In this document: in pieces, positions 43,260 through 51,570 of the stretch
Layout of the letters: the number at the start of each line of letters is the position of its first letter
How positions within the stretch are numbered: position 1 is the stretch's first letter
Assembly (NCBI GenBank): GCA_018606645.1
Contig: JAGVRI010000005.1
Span: forward strand, 179,714 to 243,713
DNA length: 64,000 nt
Direction of reading: 5' to 3'
Origin: Chloroflexota bacterium
Lineage (GTDB): Bacteria; Chloroflexota; Anaerolineae; JAAYZQ01
The notes under the pieces: model-generated
Told to the model about the DNA's origin: nothing
Seen by the model: only the letters and a program-made list of their open reading frames with translations
Databases searched by the model: none
Translations under genes and position numbers: made by a program

Positions 43260-43426
43260 CGTTCTTCAAGCCATCGCTTCCCTTGGAAAATAGACCGCGA
43301 TTGGATTTCAGCTTGCCGTCGCTCGATGGCAAAGCTCTGCGCGAGCCAGGGTGTCTGTGGCTGACCTGGATGGCCGAAATGGATTTCGGCTTACCGCCTC
43401 GTCTTGTGGGGCCCCACCTGGTATGG

Positions 43427-45907
43427 CTACTCTTCGCGGTGGTTCCCCTCTGCGGCGGATTCCTGCTCCTCTTCTGACTCGGGACCGGTTTCCTCGTCAG
43501 CCTTGGGTTTTTCCTTCTCCCTTTCTTTCAGGTTCTCGGCGATCTCGGCCAGGCGGGCCATCACCCGGGCATGAACCGTTCCTTCGGGGAAGGAGCCATC
43601 CGGCTGCCTCTCGCCGGCGGGCACGCCGGTCAGGACGTGGAGTCCCTCATCCACGGTGCGCACCGGGTAGATGTGGAACTTGCCCTCGGCCACGGCCTGG
43701 CGCACCTCGGCGCGGAGCATCAGGTTGACGACATTCTGCGCCGGCAGGATGACCCCCTGCTCGCCAGTCAGCCCCCGACGACGGCAGGTCTCGAAAAAGC
43801 CCTCGATCTTTTCGTTGACCCCGCCGACCGGCTGGATGTTGCCTTGCTGGTCCACCGAGCCGGTGGCGGCGATCCCCTGTTTGATCGGGAGCTGGCTCAG
43901 GCTGCTGAGCAGGGCGTAGAGCTCGGTGGAACTGGCACTGTCGCCTTCGATCTCTTCGTACAACTGCTCAAAGGAAATAGTCGCCGACAGGCTCAGGGGC
44001 TTGTCCAGGGCGTATTGACCGCCCAGGTACCCGCTGAGGGTCAGGAGTCCCTTGTCGTAAATGCGACCAGAGAGCTTGGCCTCCCGATCGAGGGAGACAA
44101 CCCCCGATTTGCCGGTGTAGGTGCAGGCGGTGATGCGCCCCGGTTTGCCAAAGGTATAGTTGCCCAGGGAGAGGACGGACAGGCCGTTGACCTGGCCGAC
44201 CACCTCGCCGCTCACCTCCACCCGCAAGTGGCCCTCGTCGATCTGTTTCTGGATCTGCTCCTCGATCCGGTTGGCGCGGTAGGTCCGTTGGTCCAAGGCC
44301 TTCTGCACGTCGGCGGCGGTGGTACGCTCGCGGCCAGCGCGTCGCGCCCAGAAACTGGCCTCGCGCACCAGGTCAGCGATCTCGCCAAAGCGGGTTGCCA
44401 GCCGCTTCTGGTGTTCGGCCAACCGCGAACCATACTCCACCACCCGCGCGACCGCCTCGCGATCAAAGGGCAACAACCCTTCCTCATGGCATCGGGCGGC
44501 GATGAACTGCGCATAGGCGCGGCAGCTTTCCGGGGTGCGGTCAAAGTGGGCGCCAAAATCGGCCTGGACCTTGAACAGCTTGCGAAAGTCCTCGTCGTAT
44601 TCGTAGAGCAAATAGTAGGTCAATGGGTCGCCGATCAACACCACTTTGACATCCAACGGGATCGGTTCCGGCTCCAAGGTCACGGTGGAGATGATCTGCA
44701 ACTGGGCTCCCAGCTCTTCGGTGCGAATGGCCCGGTTCTTGATGGCCCGTTTGAGGGCGTCCCAGGCCAAGGGGTTGGTCATCAGCCCTCGGATCTCGGC
44801 CACCAGGTAGCCGCCGTTGGCACGATGCAGGCAGCCGGCTTTGATCATCGTAAAGTCGGTCACCAATGCGCCGAATTCGGCGCGGTGCTCGATGCGGCCG
44901 ACCAGGTTGCTGTAGGTCGGGTTCGGCTCAAAAATCACCGGCGCGCCGGTCAGACCGCCGTTGTCAACAATGACGTTGACCGTGTACCGTTTCAGTAGCG
45001 CCTGCCGTTGGCTCGCCTGCACTGTGGCCGCCAGCCCTCCTTCTGTTTCCTCCTGGCTTTTGAATCCTTCGACATTCTCCACCAGGTCAGCCTGGACCTC
45101 GTCCAGGTATTCGGGCACCTCCTCGAGATGGCCGTATTTTTGCCTCAATTCTTCCATGGGGTGGCGGACGGCAAAGCGGGCGATCTCGCGGTCGAAATCC
45201 TGGAGACGGCGCTTGGTGTTCTTTTCCATCTCGCGGACGCGGCGAAGAGCTTCAGCCATCTCCCCCTGGAGCGCAGTCTGGCGTTCCTCCAGCGACTGGC
45301 GGGTGGCGGCGTCGAGCCGTTCATAGATTTCGGGAGTCAGCATCTGCCCCTCGATTACCGGGGCGATACCCAGCCCCATCGCGGTCTTGATCAGAGCGAA
45401 TCCCTGGGCATTGGCCTTTTCTTCCAGGCGGCTGAATTCGGCATTGCGCTGCTCGTGGAGTTCGCGGAGGATCCGTTCTTTTTGCTTTTCATAGTCTTCG
45501 CTCTCGAAGGCGCGAGGGATCTCACGCTGCAGTTCGGCGACCAACTCTTGCATGTCGCGCGCGAACTGGACGGCCACGCCGGGCGGCAGGCGAATGGCGC
45601 GCGGCTTGTTGGGATCCGAAAAATTGTAGACGTAAATCCAGTCATTGGGCACCGGCTGGCTGGCCGCTACCCCTTCAAGGAAAGTGCGGATGGCGGTGGC
45701 GCGTCCGGTGCCGGTGTAGCCCATGGCATAGATGTTAAAGCCAAAGCTGGCGATGTTCACTCCAAAGTCAATGGCCTGCACCGCGCGTTCCTGACCAATG
45801 ATCATCAGGTCCTTGGGCAGGGCGTCGGTGGTCTCAAAGTCAAACAGACAGGGGTCACAGGGGGCCCACAGTTCGTCGGCGGTCAGTTCTCTGGGTTCGT
45901 CGTTCAT
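43427..45907 (-). CDS. Lon-like AAA protease (LonC/YcbZ type)
   Basis: An 826-residue Lon-family protein lacking the Lon substrate-binding N-domain. Residues 25-70 carry a degenerate P-loop (GYTGTGRATAIR). A long coiled-coil (about 130-270) interrupts the ATPase part, followed by AAA segments such as KVVLIGDP near 420. The proteolytic domain has Ser657 in EGDSAS and Lys700 in NEKIEGF, the Ser-Lys dyad of Lon. The last 40 residues are charged and disordered. ATG 45907 has GGAG 6 nt upstream. This class degrades unfolded proteins in an ATP-independent or weakly ATP-dependent manner in relatives. Confidence 0.88.
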   Translation of the reverse strand: MNDEPRELTADELWAPCDPCLFDFETTDALPKDLMIIGQERAVQAIDFGVNIASFGFNIYAMGYTGTGRATAIRTFLEGVAASQPVPNDWIYVYNFSDPNKPRAIRLPPGVAVQFARDMQELVAELQREIPRAFESEDYEKQKERILRELHEQRNAEFSRLEEKANAQGFALIKTAMGLGIAPVIEGQMLTPEIYERLDAATRQSLEERQTALQGEMAEALRRVREMEKNTKRRLQDFDREIARFAVRHPMEELRQKYGHLEEVPEYLDEVQADLVENVEGFKSQEETEGGLAATVQASQRQALLKRYTVNVIVDNGGLTGAPVIFEPNPTYSNLVGRIEHRAEFGALVTDFTMIKAGCLHRANGGYLVAEIRGLMTNPLAWDALKRAIKNRAIRTEELGAQLQIISTVTLEPEPIPLDVKVVLIGDPLTYYLLYEYDEDFRKLFKVQADFGAHFDRTPESCRAYAQFIAARCHEEGLLPFDREAVARVVEYGSRLAEHQKRLATRFGEIADLVREASFWARRAGRERTTAADVQKALDQRTYRANRIEEQIQKQIDEGHLRVEVSGEVVGQVNGLSVLSLGNYTFGKPGRITACTYTGKSGVVSLDREAKLSGRIYDKGLLTLSGYLGGQYALDKPLSLSATISFEQLYEEIEGDSASSTELYALLSSLSQLPIKQGIAATGSVDQQGNIQPVGGVNEKIEGFFETCRRRGLTGEQGVILPAQNVVNLMLRAEVRQAVAEGKFHIYPVRTVDEGLHVLTGVPAGERQPDGSFPEGTVHARVMARLAEIAENLKEREKEKPKADEETGPESEEEQESAAEGNHREE

Positions 45908-45940
45908 TTTGCTCCGTTGCCTCCGAGGGAGATAGACCTG

Positions 45941-45969
45941 ATTATAGCCTGAAACCAAGAAAATGAAAA
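45941..45969 (-). promoter_or_regulatory. Promoter of the Lon-like gene
   Basis: Minus strand TTTTCA (45964-45969), 17-bp spacer, perfect TATAAT (45941-45946). The weak -35 and the nearby MITE-like insertion suggest the original -35 context may have been altered. Confidence 0.5.
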
Positions 45970-45988
45970 GTGACGATAGGCAAGCGGC

Positions 45989-46127
45989 AGGGCTGTTGCC
46001 AAGTCAGCGCCCAGTGGGAGTGGAGGCTTCAGCCGGAACGGAATCACGCCGAACCCAAATAAAGCTTCCAGTCCTGCACCGTTCCGCAAAGCGAAGTGGG
46101 CTTGTCAACCTACTTGGCTATAGCCCT
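45989..46127. mobile_element. MITE-like element (copy 2 of the dispersed repeat)
   Basis: A 139-bp element bounded by inverted repeats AGGGCTGTTGCCAAGT (45989-46004) and ACTTGGCTATAGCCCT (46112-46127), 14 of 16 positions complementary. Its core 46011-46111 matches 39286-39387. It is flanked by near-direct repeats GGCAAGCGGC (45979-45988) and GGCCAAGCGGC (46128-46138), which look like a target duplication. It has no coding capacity and sits between the Lon-like and CarH promoters. Confidence 0.65.
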
Positions 46128-46182
46128 GGCCAAGCGGCTACCCGGCCGGGGATTCGATCTGGCGTGAGGGCCGAGATACTGT

Positions 46183-46258
46183 CCACATTGTGTCGATTTT
46201 TAACGCTCTTTTAACAACATGTCCCGGCTAGAACCTTGACAAAAGACGGACAATGTGG
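46183..46258 (+). promoter_or_regulatory. Putative CarH operator, two inverted half-sites
   Basis: CCACATTGT (46183-46191) and its exact complement ACAATGTGG (46250-46258). The second lies in the spacer of the carH promoter and abuts the -10. A MerR/CarH-type repressor binding there would block RNA polymerase. An AT-rich stretch with two TTTTAAC repeats lies between. Confidence 0.55.
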
Positions 46259-46264
46259 TAGGAT
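46236..46264 (+). promoter_or_regulatory. Promoter of the carH operon
   Basis: TTGACA (46236-46241), 17-bp spacer, TAGGAT (46259-46264). Predicted start near 46271; GGGGAGG precedes ATG 46283. Confidence 0.75.
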
Positions 46265-46282
46265 GGCAAAGGGGAGGATAGG

Positions 46283-47596
46283 ATGTCTCAGGTGAACTCA
46301 GAAGGTCCGTTCTTCAATCTCAAGGCGGTGGTGCGGCAGACGGGGTTGAGCCCCGATACGCTGCGGGCTTGGGAACGGCGCTACGGCTTGCCGGCGCCGA
46401 AACGGAGTAGCGGGGGCCATCGCCTCTATTCCCGGCGTGACATCGAGACCATTCAATGGCTGATCGCCCGCCAACGAGAGGGTCTGAGCATCAAGCGGGC
46501 GGTCGAGTTGTGGTTCCAGCTCGAAGCGGAGGGGTTGGTTGTGCCTCAGCCAGGAGCGCTGGTCCGGCCGTTGGCTGGGTGGGGAATGGGCGAAACGATC
46601 GCTCGCCTGCGTGAGGAATGGATGGCTGCCTGCCTGGCCTATGAGGAGCAGACGGCGGAACAGGTGCTCACCCAGGCCTTTGCCGTCTACCCCCCGGAGG
46701 TCGTTGCTACCGAACTGTTGCAGAAGGCGGTGGCCGCCATCGGGGAGGGTTGGTACCGGGGCGAGGTGACGGTGCAGCAGGAGCATTTTGCGAGCGCGCT
46801 TGCCGTCCGCCGCCTGGAATCGTGGATCCAGTCGGCCCCGCCGCCAAGCCGCTCCGGCCGCATCCTGGCTGCCTGTCCAGCGGGGGAGCTACATGTGATC
46901 GGTTTGCTGTTGCTTACTCTGTTCCTGCGGCGTCGGGGATGGGGGGTCATCTATCTGGGTGCGGATGTGCCCACCGAGCAGTTGGAGACGGCAGTCCAGT
47001 CCGTTCAGCCGCGGCTGGTGATCCTGGCTGCCCAACAATTGCCGACAGCGGGGACCTTGTGGGAGGCGGCCCAGAAGCTGCAGTCGGAGCGGGTTCCGCT
47101 GGCCTATGGAGGGCTGGTTTTTAACCGGATTCCGAGATTGCGGGGGCGCATCGCCGGCCATTTCCTGGGAGAAACGCTGGATGCGGCCCTGGCCACGGTC
47201 GAGTCGTTCATGGCGGTTCCCCGGCCGATGCCGGAGGCCGAGCCGATCCCGGCCGGGTATCTCCAGGCCAGGGAACATTACCAGGAGCGCCAATTGTTGC
47301 TGGAATCGGACCTGATCCAGACGCTCTCTGCTGGCGGGATGGCCCTGTCTGACCTGCAACGGGCCAACCAGGAACTGTCGCTGCGCATCGGGGCCGCCCT
47401 TACCCTGGGGGGTATGGAATTGCTGGACGCCGAGATCGCGTGGCTGGAGGGGATGCTCAGCCATCATCGCCGATCGCCCGGCTCCTTGGACACCTATCTG
47501 CAGGCGTATGGCCGGGCGGTCCAGAAGCATCTGGATACGCGTGGGGAGCCGATCAAGGCCTGGTTTCGGCGATTTGTCGAAACTGCAGAGAAGTAG
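46283..47596 (+). CDS. carH: CarH/LitR-type B12-dependent photoreceptor repressor
   Basis: A 437-residue MerR-family regulator. Residues 10-80 are the winged-helix domain (TGLSPDTLRAWERRYGLPAP...GGHRLYS). A four-helix bundle has the Wx9EH motif (W157, E167, H168) that caps adenosylcobalamin in CarH proteins. The Rossmann-like B12 domain has E-L-H-V-I-G at 202-207, so His204 is the expected lower cobalt ligand, 36 residues after H168 (35 in Thermus CarH). Dark tetramers repress and light breaks the Co-C bond. About 110 extra helical residues follow the usual end of CarH. It heads an operon with a photolyase gene and has an operator-like repeat in its own promoter. Confidence 0.88.
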   Translation: MSQVNSEGPFFNLKAVVRQTGLSPDTLRAWERRYGLPAPKRSSGGHRLYSRRDIETIQWLIARQREGLSIKRAVELWFQLEAEGLVVPQPGALVRPLAGWGMGETIARLREEWMAACLAYEEQTAEQVLTQAFAVYPPEVVATELLQKAVAAIGEGWYRGEVTVQQEHFASALAVRRLESWIQSAPPPSRSGRILAACPAGELHVIGLLLLTLFLRRRGWGVIYLGADVPTEQLETAVQSVQPRLVILAAQQLPTAGTLWEAAQKLQSERVPLAYGGLVFNRIPRLRGRIAGHFLGETLDAALATVESFMAVPRPMPEAEPIPAGYLQAREHYQERQLLLESDLIQTLSAGGMALSDLQRANQELSLRIGAALTLGGMELLDAEIAWLEGMLSHHRRSPGSLDTYLQAYGRAVQKHLDTRGEPIKAWFRRFVETAEK

Positions 47597-47609
47597 TGGA
47601 GGGTATTCA

Positions 47610-48536
47610 ATGCGTGTATTGATTACGGGAGGGACCGGCCTGATCGGCCGGGCCTTGGCTGCCAATTTGGTGCAGGATAACCACGAGGTGATCGTGTTGA
47701 GTCGTTCGCCGGAGCGGGCCGCCGGCCTGCCAACCGGGGTTCATGCCGTCGGGTGGGATGCGCGCACGGCCGAAGGATGGGGCCACCTGGTGGAGGGGGC
47801 CGATGCCATCGTCAACCTGGCCGGAGTGAGTCTGTCGGGTGAGGGCTTGTTCCCCCGCCGTTGGACGCCGGAGCGCAAGCGTCTCATTCGAGAGAGCCGG
47901 TTGAACGCGGCTCGGGCAGTGGTCGAGGCGGTGGAACAGGCGCGTCACAAGCCGCGGGCGCTGATCCAGGCCTCGGGAGTGGGGTATTATGGCCATCGCG
48001 GCGATCAGGTGGTGACCGAAGAAACGCCAGCGGGCGACGATTTCATTGCCCGCTTTGCCAGTCAGGAGTGGGAGCCCTCGACGCAGCGTGTGGAGGCGTT
48101 GGGGGTGCGGCGAGCCATCATCCGCAGCGGCGTGGTCCTCAGCGCCGAGTCCCCGGCTCTCCGACCGATGCTCCTTCAGTTTCGGCTGTTCCTGGGAGGG
48201 CCGATCGGGACGGGGAGGCAGTGGTTCTCCTGGATCCACGTCCAGGATGAAGCGGCCGCCATCCGCTTTTTGATCGAGCAGGAAACGGCCAACGGCCCGT
48301 TCAACCTGGTGGCACCCCAGCCCCTGCCCAACGCCGAACTGGCCCGCGCGTTGGGTCGTGTTTTGGGTCGGCCTTCCTTTCTGCCGGTGCCGGGCTTGGC
48401 TATGCGGCTGGCTTTTGGCGAGGTGGCGGATCTGTTGCTCACCGGACAGCGAGCTATTCCCCAGCGGTTGCTGGAGTTGGGCTTTGCCTTTCGTTTCCCA
48501 GAATTCGAAGGAGCGCTGCGCAATTTGCTATCCTGA
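47610..48536 (+). CDS. NAD-dependent epimerase, TIGR01777/YfcH family (SDR39U1-like)
   Basis: A 308-residue extended short-chain dehydrogenase-like protein. The NAD(P) motif TGGTGLIGRAL is at residues 6-16, IVNLAGVSL near 70 and GVGYYGHRGDQVVTEETP near 124. The C-terminal DUF1731 segment is GQRAIPQRLLELGFAFRFPE. The catalytic Tyr is in YYGHRG without the usual YxxxK. The family is widespread and functionally obscure, yet often sits beside photolyase or CarH genes. ATG 47610 has GGAGG about 8 nt upstream, 13 bp after the carH stop, so the two are co-transcribed. The in-frame reading from 47508 would overlap carH. Confidence 0.9.
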   Translation: MRVLITGGTGLIGRALAANLVQDNHEVIVLSRSPERAAGLPTGVHAVGWDARTAEGWGHLVEGADAIVNLAGVSLSGEGLFPRRWTPERKRLIRESRLNAARAVVEAVEQARHKPRALIQASGVGYYGHRGDQVVTEETPAGDDFIARFASQEWEPSTQRVEALGVRRAIIRSGVVLSAESPALRPMLLQFRLFLGGPIGTGRQWFSWIHVQDEAAAIRFLIEQETANGPFNLVAPQPLPNAELARALGRVLGRPSFLPVPGLAMRLAFGEVADLLLTGQRAIPQRLLELGFAFRFPEFEGALRNLLS

Positions 48537-48556
48537 AACAATTGGAGTGAAGAACG

Positions 48557-49054
48557 ATGGCCCAAAAGCTTGAGGGAGAGATTGCCCCCGATTTTGCGTT
48601 GACCGATACGCAGGGCAAGACGGTGCGCCTGTCCGATTTTCGAGGGCGGCCGGTGGTTCTGGTCTTTAACCGGGGGTTTGTCTGACCCTTCTGCCGGCAG
48701 CACATGGCGCAGTTGCGTCACAAGTATTCCGAGTTTGTCAGGCGGGGAGCGGAGGTCCTGGTCGTGGGTCCGGACAGCCAAGAGGCATTCCAACAGTACT
48801 GGCAGAAGGAGAACCTGCCTTTTGTCGGATTGGCCGATCCGACTCACGAGGTGGCTGGCCGCTATGGGCAGGAAGTCCGCCTGCTGAGGCTAGGGCGGCT
48901 GCCGGCCTTGATGGTGATCGACCCGGCAGGGATGGTGCGCTATGCCCATTATGGTTCTTCCATGGCCGACATTCCGCCCACGTCGGAAGTCCTGGCCGTG
49001 TTGGATTCACTGCAGGCGGAAGAGTCGGCCGGTCCCGATCAGGAGGGAAGATGA
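48557..49054 (+). CDS. Selenocysteine-containing peroxiredoxin-like protein (UxxC)
   Basis: A 165-codon frame runs from ATG 48557 to 49054 with one internal TGA at 48683-48685 (codon 43). Before it lie [10 protein letters not shown] and [10 protein letters not shown]; after it come [14 protein letters not shown] and VVGPDS. This is the AhpC/TSA thioredoxin fold with the active site FNRG-F-V-U-P-F-C, where homologues have Cys. So U43 and C46 would form a selenenyl-sulfide redox pair that reduces peroxides. The 3' half keeps the same frame with good conservation. A stem-loop follows the TGA, and tRNA-Sec is encoded at 34600. The stop overlaps the Rieske ATG by 4 bp. Automated calling would truncate it. 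Confidence 0.82.
48689..48712 (+). promoter_or_regulatory. Candidate bacterial SECIS stem-loop
   Basis: TTCTGCC (48689-48695) can pair with GGCGCAG (48706-48712), with one C-C mismatch and U-G wobbles, around the 10-nt loop GGCAGCACAT. It begins 3 nt after the TGA. Bacterial SECIS elements are hairpins just downstream of the UGA whose loop Gs contact SelB; this loop starts with GG. The distance to the loop is slightly short compared with fdhF. Confidence 0.45.
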
Positions 49055-50049
49055 TCCCCAATCAATGGTATGTCGTGTTGGAATCCAGGCAGGTGGGCAA
49101 GAAACCGATCGGCGTCCTGCGGATGGGCGAGAAGATGGTCTTTTGGCGGGATGACCAGGGGCGAGTCGTCTGCTTTCGCGATCGCTGCGTCCATCGCGGG
49201 GTCCAGCTCAGCCGAGGCCAGGTCATCGGCGGTCGCTTGCAATGCCCATTCCACGGTTTTGAGTACGATCCCTCAGGTCGGGTGACGGCCATCCCGGCCA
49301 ACGGCCGAGCGGCACCGGTGCCGGAGGTGTTTCGCGTCCCCCGCTACCCGACCTATGAAGCCCATGGCTTCATCTGGGTGTGGTGGGGCGAGAATCCGCC
49401 GGCCGATCTGGCGCCGCCGCGCTTCTTTCCCGACCTGGATGAGACCTTTGTCTATGCCAGCATCGTGGATCCATGGAGCGCGCACTATTCGCGTGTGATT
49501 GAGAATCAGCTCGACGTGGTCCATGTCCCGTTTGTGCACCGCACCACTATCGGCCGGGGGGTAGGAACCGTCGTGGATGGTCCTGGCCTGCAGTGGGTGG
49601 AGGACGATCTCTTTTACATCTATGTCTTCAACCGCCATGAAGACAGCACTCCGGCGCGCAAGCCGAGCCAGGTGCCGGTGCCGCCGACCGATCGGGAGTT
49701 CAAGCTAGAGTTCCGCTTCCCCAATCTGTGGCAGAACTATATCAACCGCAAGGTGCGCATCGTGGCTGCTTTTGTGCCGGTGGATGAGAGCCGGACCCTG
49801 CTGTACTTGCGTTTCTATCAGAAGTTCCTGCCGGTGCCGGTGCTGGGGAAGCTGGCAGCCTGGGCAGCCATGCCGTTCAACCGGCTGGTGGCCCACCAGG
49901 ACCGGCGGGTGGTGGAGACCCACCAGCCTCAGCCTTCCGGGTTGCGCATCGGAGAACGGTTGATCGCGGGGGATCAACCGATCATCGAATACCGACGTCG
50001 GGTGGAGGAATTGAAAGAGGCTGCCCGTCGCCGGAATGTCAGCATCTAG
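49051..50049 (+). CDS. Rieske non-heme iron oxygenase
   Basis: A 332-residue oxygenase alpha-subunit-like protein. The Rieske [2Fe-2S] domain (1-105) has CVHRGVQLSRG near 48 and CPFHGFEYDPSG near 67. The catalytic domain has the mononuclear iron motif ENQLDVVHVPFVHRTT near 150 with two His and an acidic ligand. Relatives include pheophorbide a oxygenase and vanillate demethylase types. Reductase genes are absent, so electrons come from elsewhere. ATG overlaps the selenoprotein stop by 4 bp (ATGA), implying coupled translation. Its place in a light-regulated operon suggests a pigment or aromatic substrate, but this is inference. Confidence 0.9.
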   Translation: MIPNQWYVVLESRQVGKKPIGVLRMGEKMVFWRDDQGRVVCFRDRCVHRGVQLSRGQVIGGRLQCPFHGFEYDPSGRVTAIPANGRAAPVPEVFRVPRYPTYEAHGFIWVWWGENPPADLAPPRFFPDLDETFVYASIVDPWSAHYSRVIENQLDVVHVPFVHRTTIGRGVGTVVDGPGLQWVEDDLFYIYVFNRHEDSTPARKPSQVPVPPTDREFKLEFRFPNLWQNYINRKVRIVAAFVPVDESRTLLYLRFYQKFLPVPVLGKLAAWAAMPFNRLVAHQDRRVVETHQPQPSGLRIGERLIAGDQPIIEYRRRVEELKEAARRRNVSI

Positions 50050-50112
50050 AACCCCCGACGGGTATGGTTCAACTGCGGCCCAGGGCATCAATGGAGAAAT
50101 GGAGAAGCGTCC

Positions 50113-51570
50113 ATGACCATATCGTTGTGGTGGGTCCGCCGCGACCTTCGGCTGAGTGATAATCAGGCGCTGGCCGCTGCCCTGGCCCAGGCCGAGACGG
50201 TGGTTCCGGTCTTTGTCCTCGATCCGGTTCTCCTGGCGGCGCCGGAGGCCGGGGCCAAACGGGTGGCGTTCCTGATGGCCGGGTTGCGACAACTGGACCG
50301 GGAGTTGCGGGCGCGGGGCAGTCGCCTGATTGTTCGGCGAGGGGATCCGGTCCAGGAGTTGCAGTTGCTCATGGCGGAAACCGGAGCCGAGGCGATCTGG
50401 GCGGAGGAGGACGTCTGGCCCTACGCCCGCCGACGGGAAGCGCGGGTCTCGCAGGCGATGCCGCTGTATCTTACCGGCGGCCTGACGGTCCACCCACCGG
50501 ACGCGGTCGCCAAGAGCGATGGCAGGCCCTATACCGTCTTTACCCCGTTCAGCCGCGCCTGGAGATCGCGGCCTCTGCCATCGGCCCAGTCCCTGCTGCC
50601 CGCGCCGCAACGGTTGCCGGCTCCACCCGAGGTTCCCAGCTTGCCCATTCCATTCGAGCCGGCACTGCCGGACACTGTCCCTTTTGCGCCGGGCGAGGCT
50701 GAGGCGCAGCGGCTCCTCCGGCAATTTGTGGAGGGAGAGGATGCCCCGATCTATCGCTATGCCCGAGGGCGCGACCGACTGGACCTCGATGGCACTTCCC
50801 ACCTATCGCCCTATCTGCGTTTTGGGATGCTTTCGGCGCGTCAGGCGGTGGTCGGTGCGCTGAGCGCCATCCAGAGTGCCCCTGGCAAAGAGGCGCGGCG
50901 CAGCGCTGAAATCTGGCTGAACGAACTGATCTGGCGGGAGTTTTACATGGCGATCCTCGCCCATTTCCCCGGCGTGCTGGAGCATAGTTTTCGGTCCGAG
51001 TTCCGCGACATGGTCTGGGAAGGAGATGAGGCTGCCTTTGCCGCCTGGTGTGAGGGACGCACCGGCTATCCGATTGTGGATGCGGCCATGCGTCAACTGG
51101 TGCAAACGGGCTGGATGCCGAACCGGGCGCGGATGATCGTCGCTTCCTTCCTGGTCAAAGACCTGCTGGTGGATTGGCGGTGGGGGGAGCGGTTCTTTAT
51201 GCACCATCTGGTGGACGGGGACCCGGCGGCGAACAACGGCGGCTGGCAGTGGGTGGCCGGTACCGGCACAGACGCCGCACCCTACTTTCGCATCTTTAAT
51301 CCGGTGGTGCAGAGCCAGAAGGCCGACCCTCATGGCATCTACATCCGCCGTTGGGTGCCTGAACTGGAGCGCGTGCCGGCAGGGTACCTCCATGCCCCGT
51401 GGAAGATGCCCGACGATATTCAGCGAAGGGCCGGATGTCGGATCGGGGTGGATTATCCCGCGCCGATGGTCGATCACGCCTGGGCGAGGGAACGGACGAT
51501 TGCCGCCTTTACGAGGGCGCGGCAGAGGGCGCGCGGAGGATCGGATTCGAAGAAGGATGATGTCCAATAG
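50113..51570 (+). CDS. phr: Deoxyribodipyrimidine photolyase (CPD-type)
   Basis: A 485-residue FAD photolyase/cryptochrome-family enzyme. The N-terminal alpha/beta antenna domain begins [16 protein letters not shown]. The helical FAD domain has [14 protein letters not shown] near 233, [11 protein letters not shown] near 275, [15 protein letters not shown] near 315, and [26 protein letters not shown] with the electron-transfer Trp. The N in [28 protein letters not shown] fits CPD photolyases. It repairs UV pyrimidine dimers with blue light. Placement in a CarH operon matches its expected light induction. A 63-bp gap separates it from the Rieske gene. It ends 14 bp inside the MFS gene. Confidence 0.95.
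   Translation: MTISLWWVRRDLRLSDNQALAAALAQAETVVPVFVLDPVLLAAPEAGAKRVAFLMAGLRQLDRELRARGSRLIVRRGDPVQELQLLMAETGAEAIWAEEDVWPYARRREARVSQAMPLYLTGGLTVHPPDAVAKSDGRPYTVFTPFSRAWRSRPLPSAQSLLPAPQRLPAPPEVPSLPIPFEPALPDTVPFAPGEAEAQRLLRQFVEGEDAPIYRYARGRDRLDLDGTSHLSPYLRFGMLSARQAVVGALSAIQSAPGKEARRSAEIWLNELIWREFYMAILAHFPGVLEHSFRSEFRDMVWEGDEAAFAAWCEGRTGYPIVDAAMRQLVQTGWMPNRARMIVASFLVKDLLVDWRWGERFFMHHLVDGDPAANNGGWQWVAGTGTDAAPYFRIFNPVVQSQKADPHGIYIRRWVPELERVPAGYLHAPWKMPDDIQRRAGCRIGVDYPAPMVDHAWARERTIAAFTRARQRARGGSDSKKDDVQ

Noticed and set aside
43283..43477. Short plus-strand frame whose start resembles a redoxin (LDFSLPSLDGK)
   Set aside because: No SD, overlaps the end of the Lon-like gene, and similarity stops after about 15 residues.
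48683..48685. TGA as a simple sequencing error or pseudogene stop
   Set aside because: Possible, but the exact active-site position, intact downstream frame, overlapping next gene and nearby tRNA-Sec favour selenocysteine.
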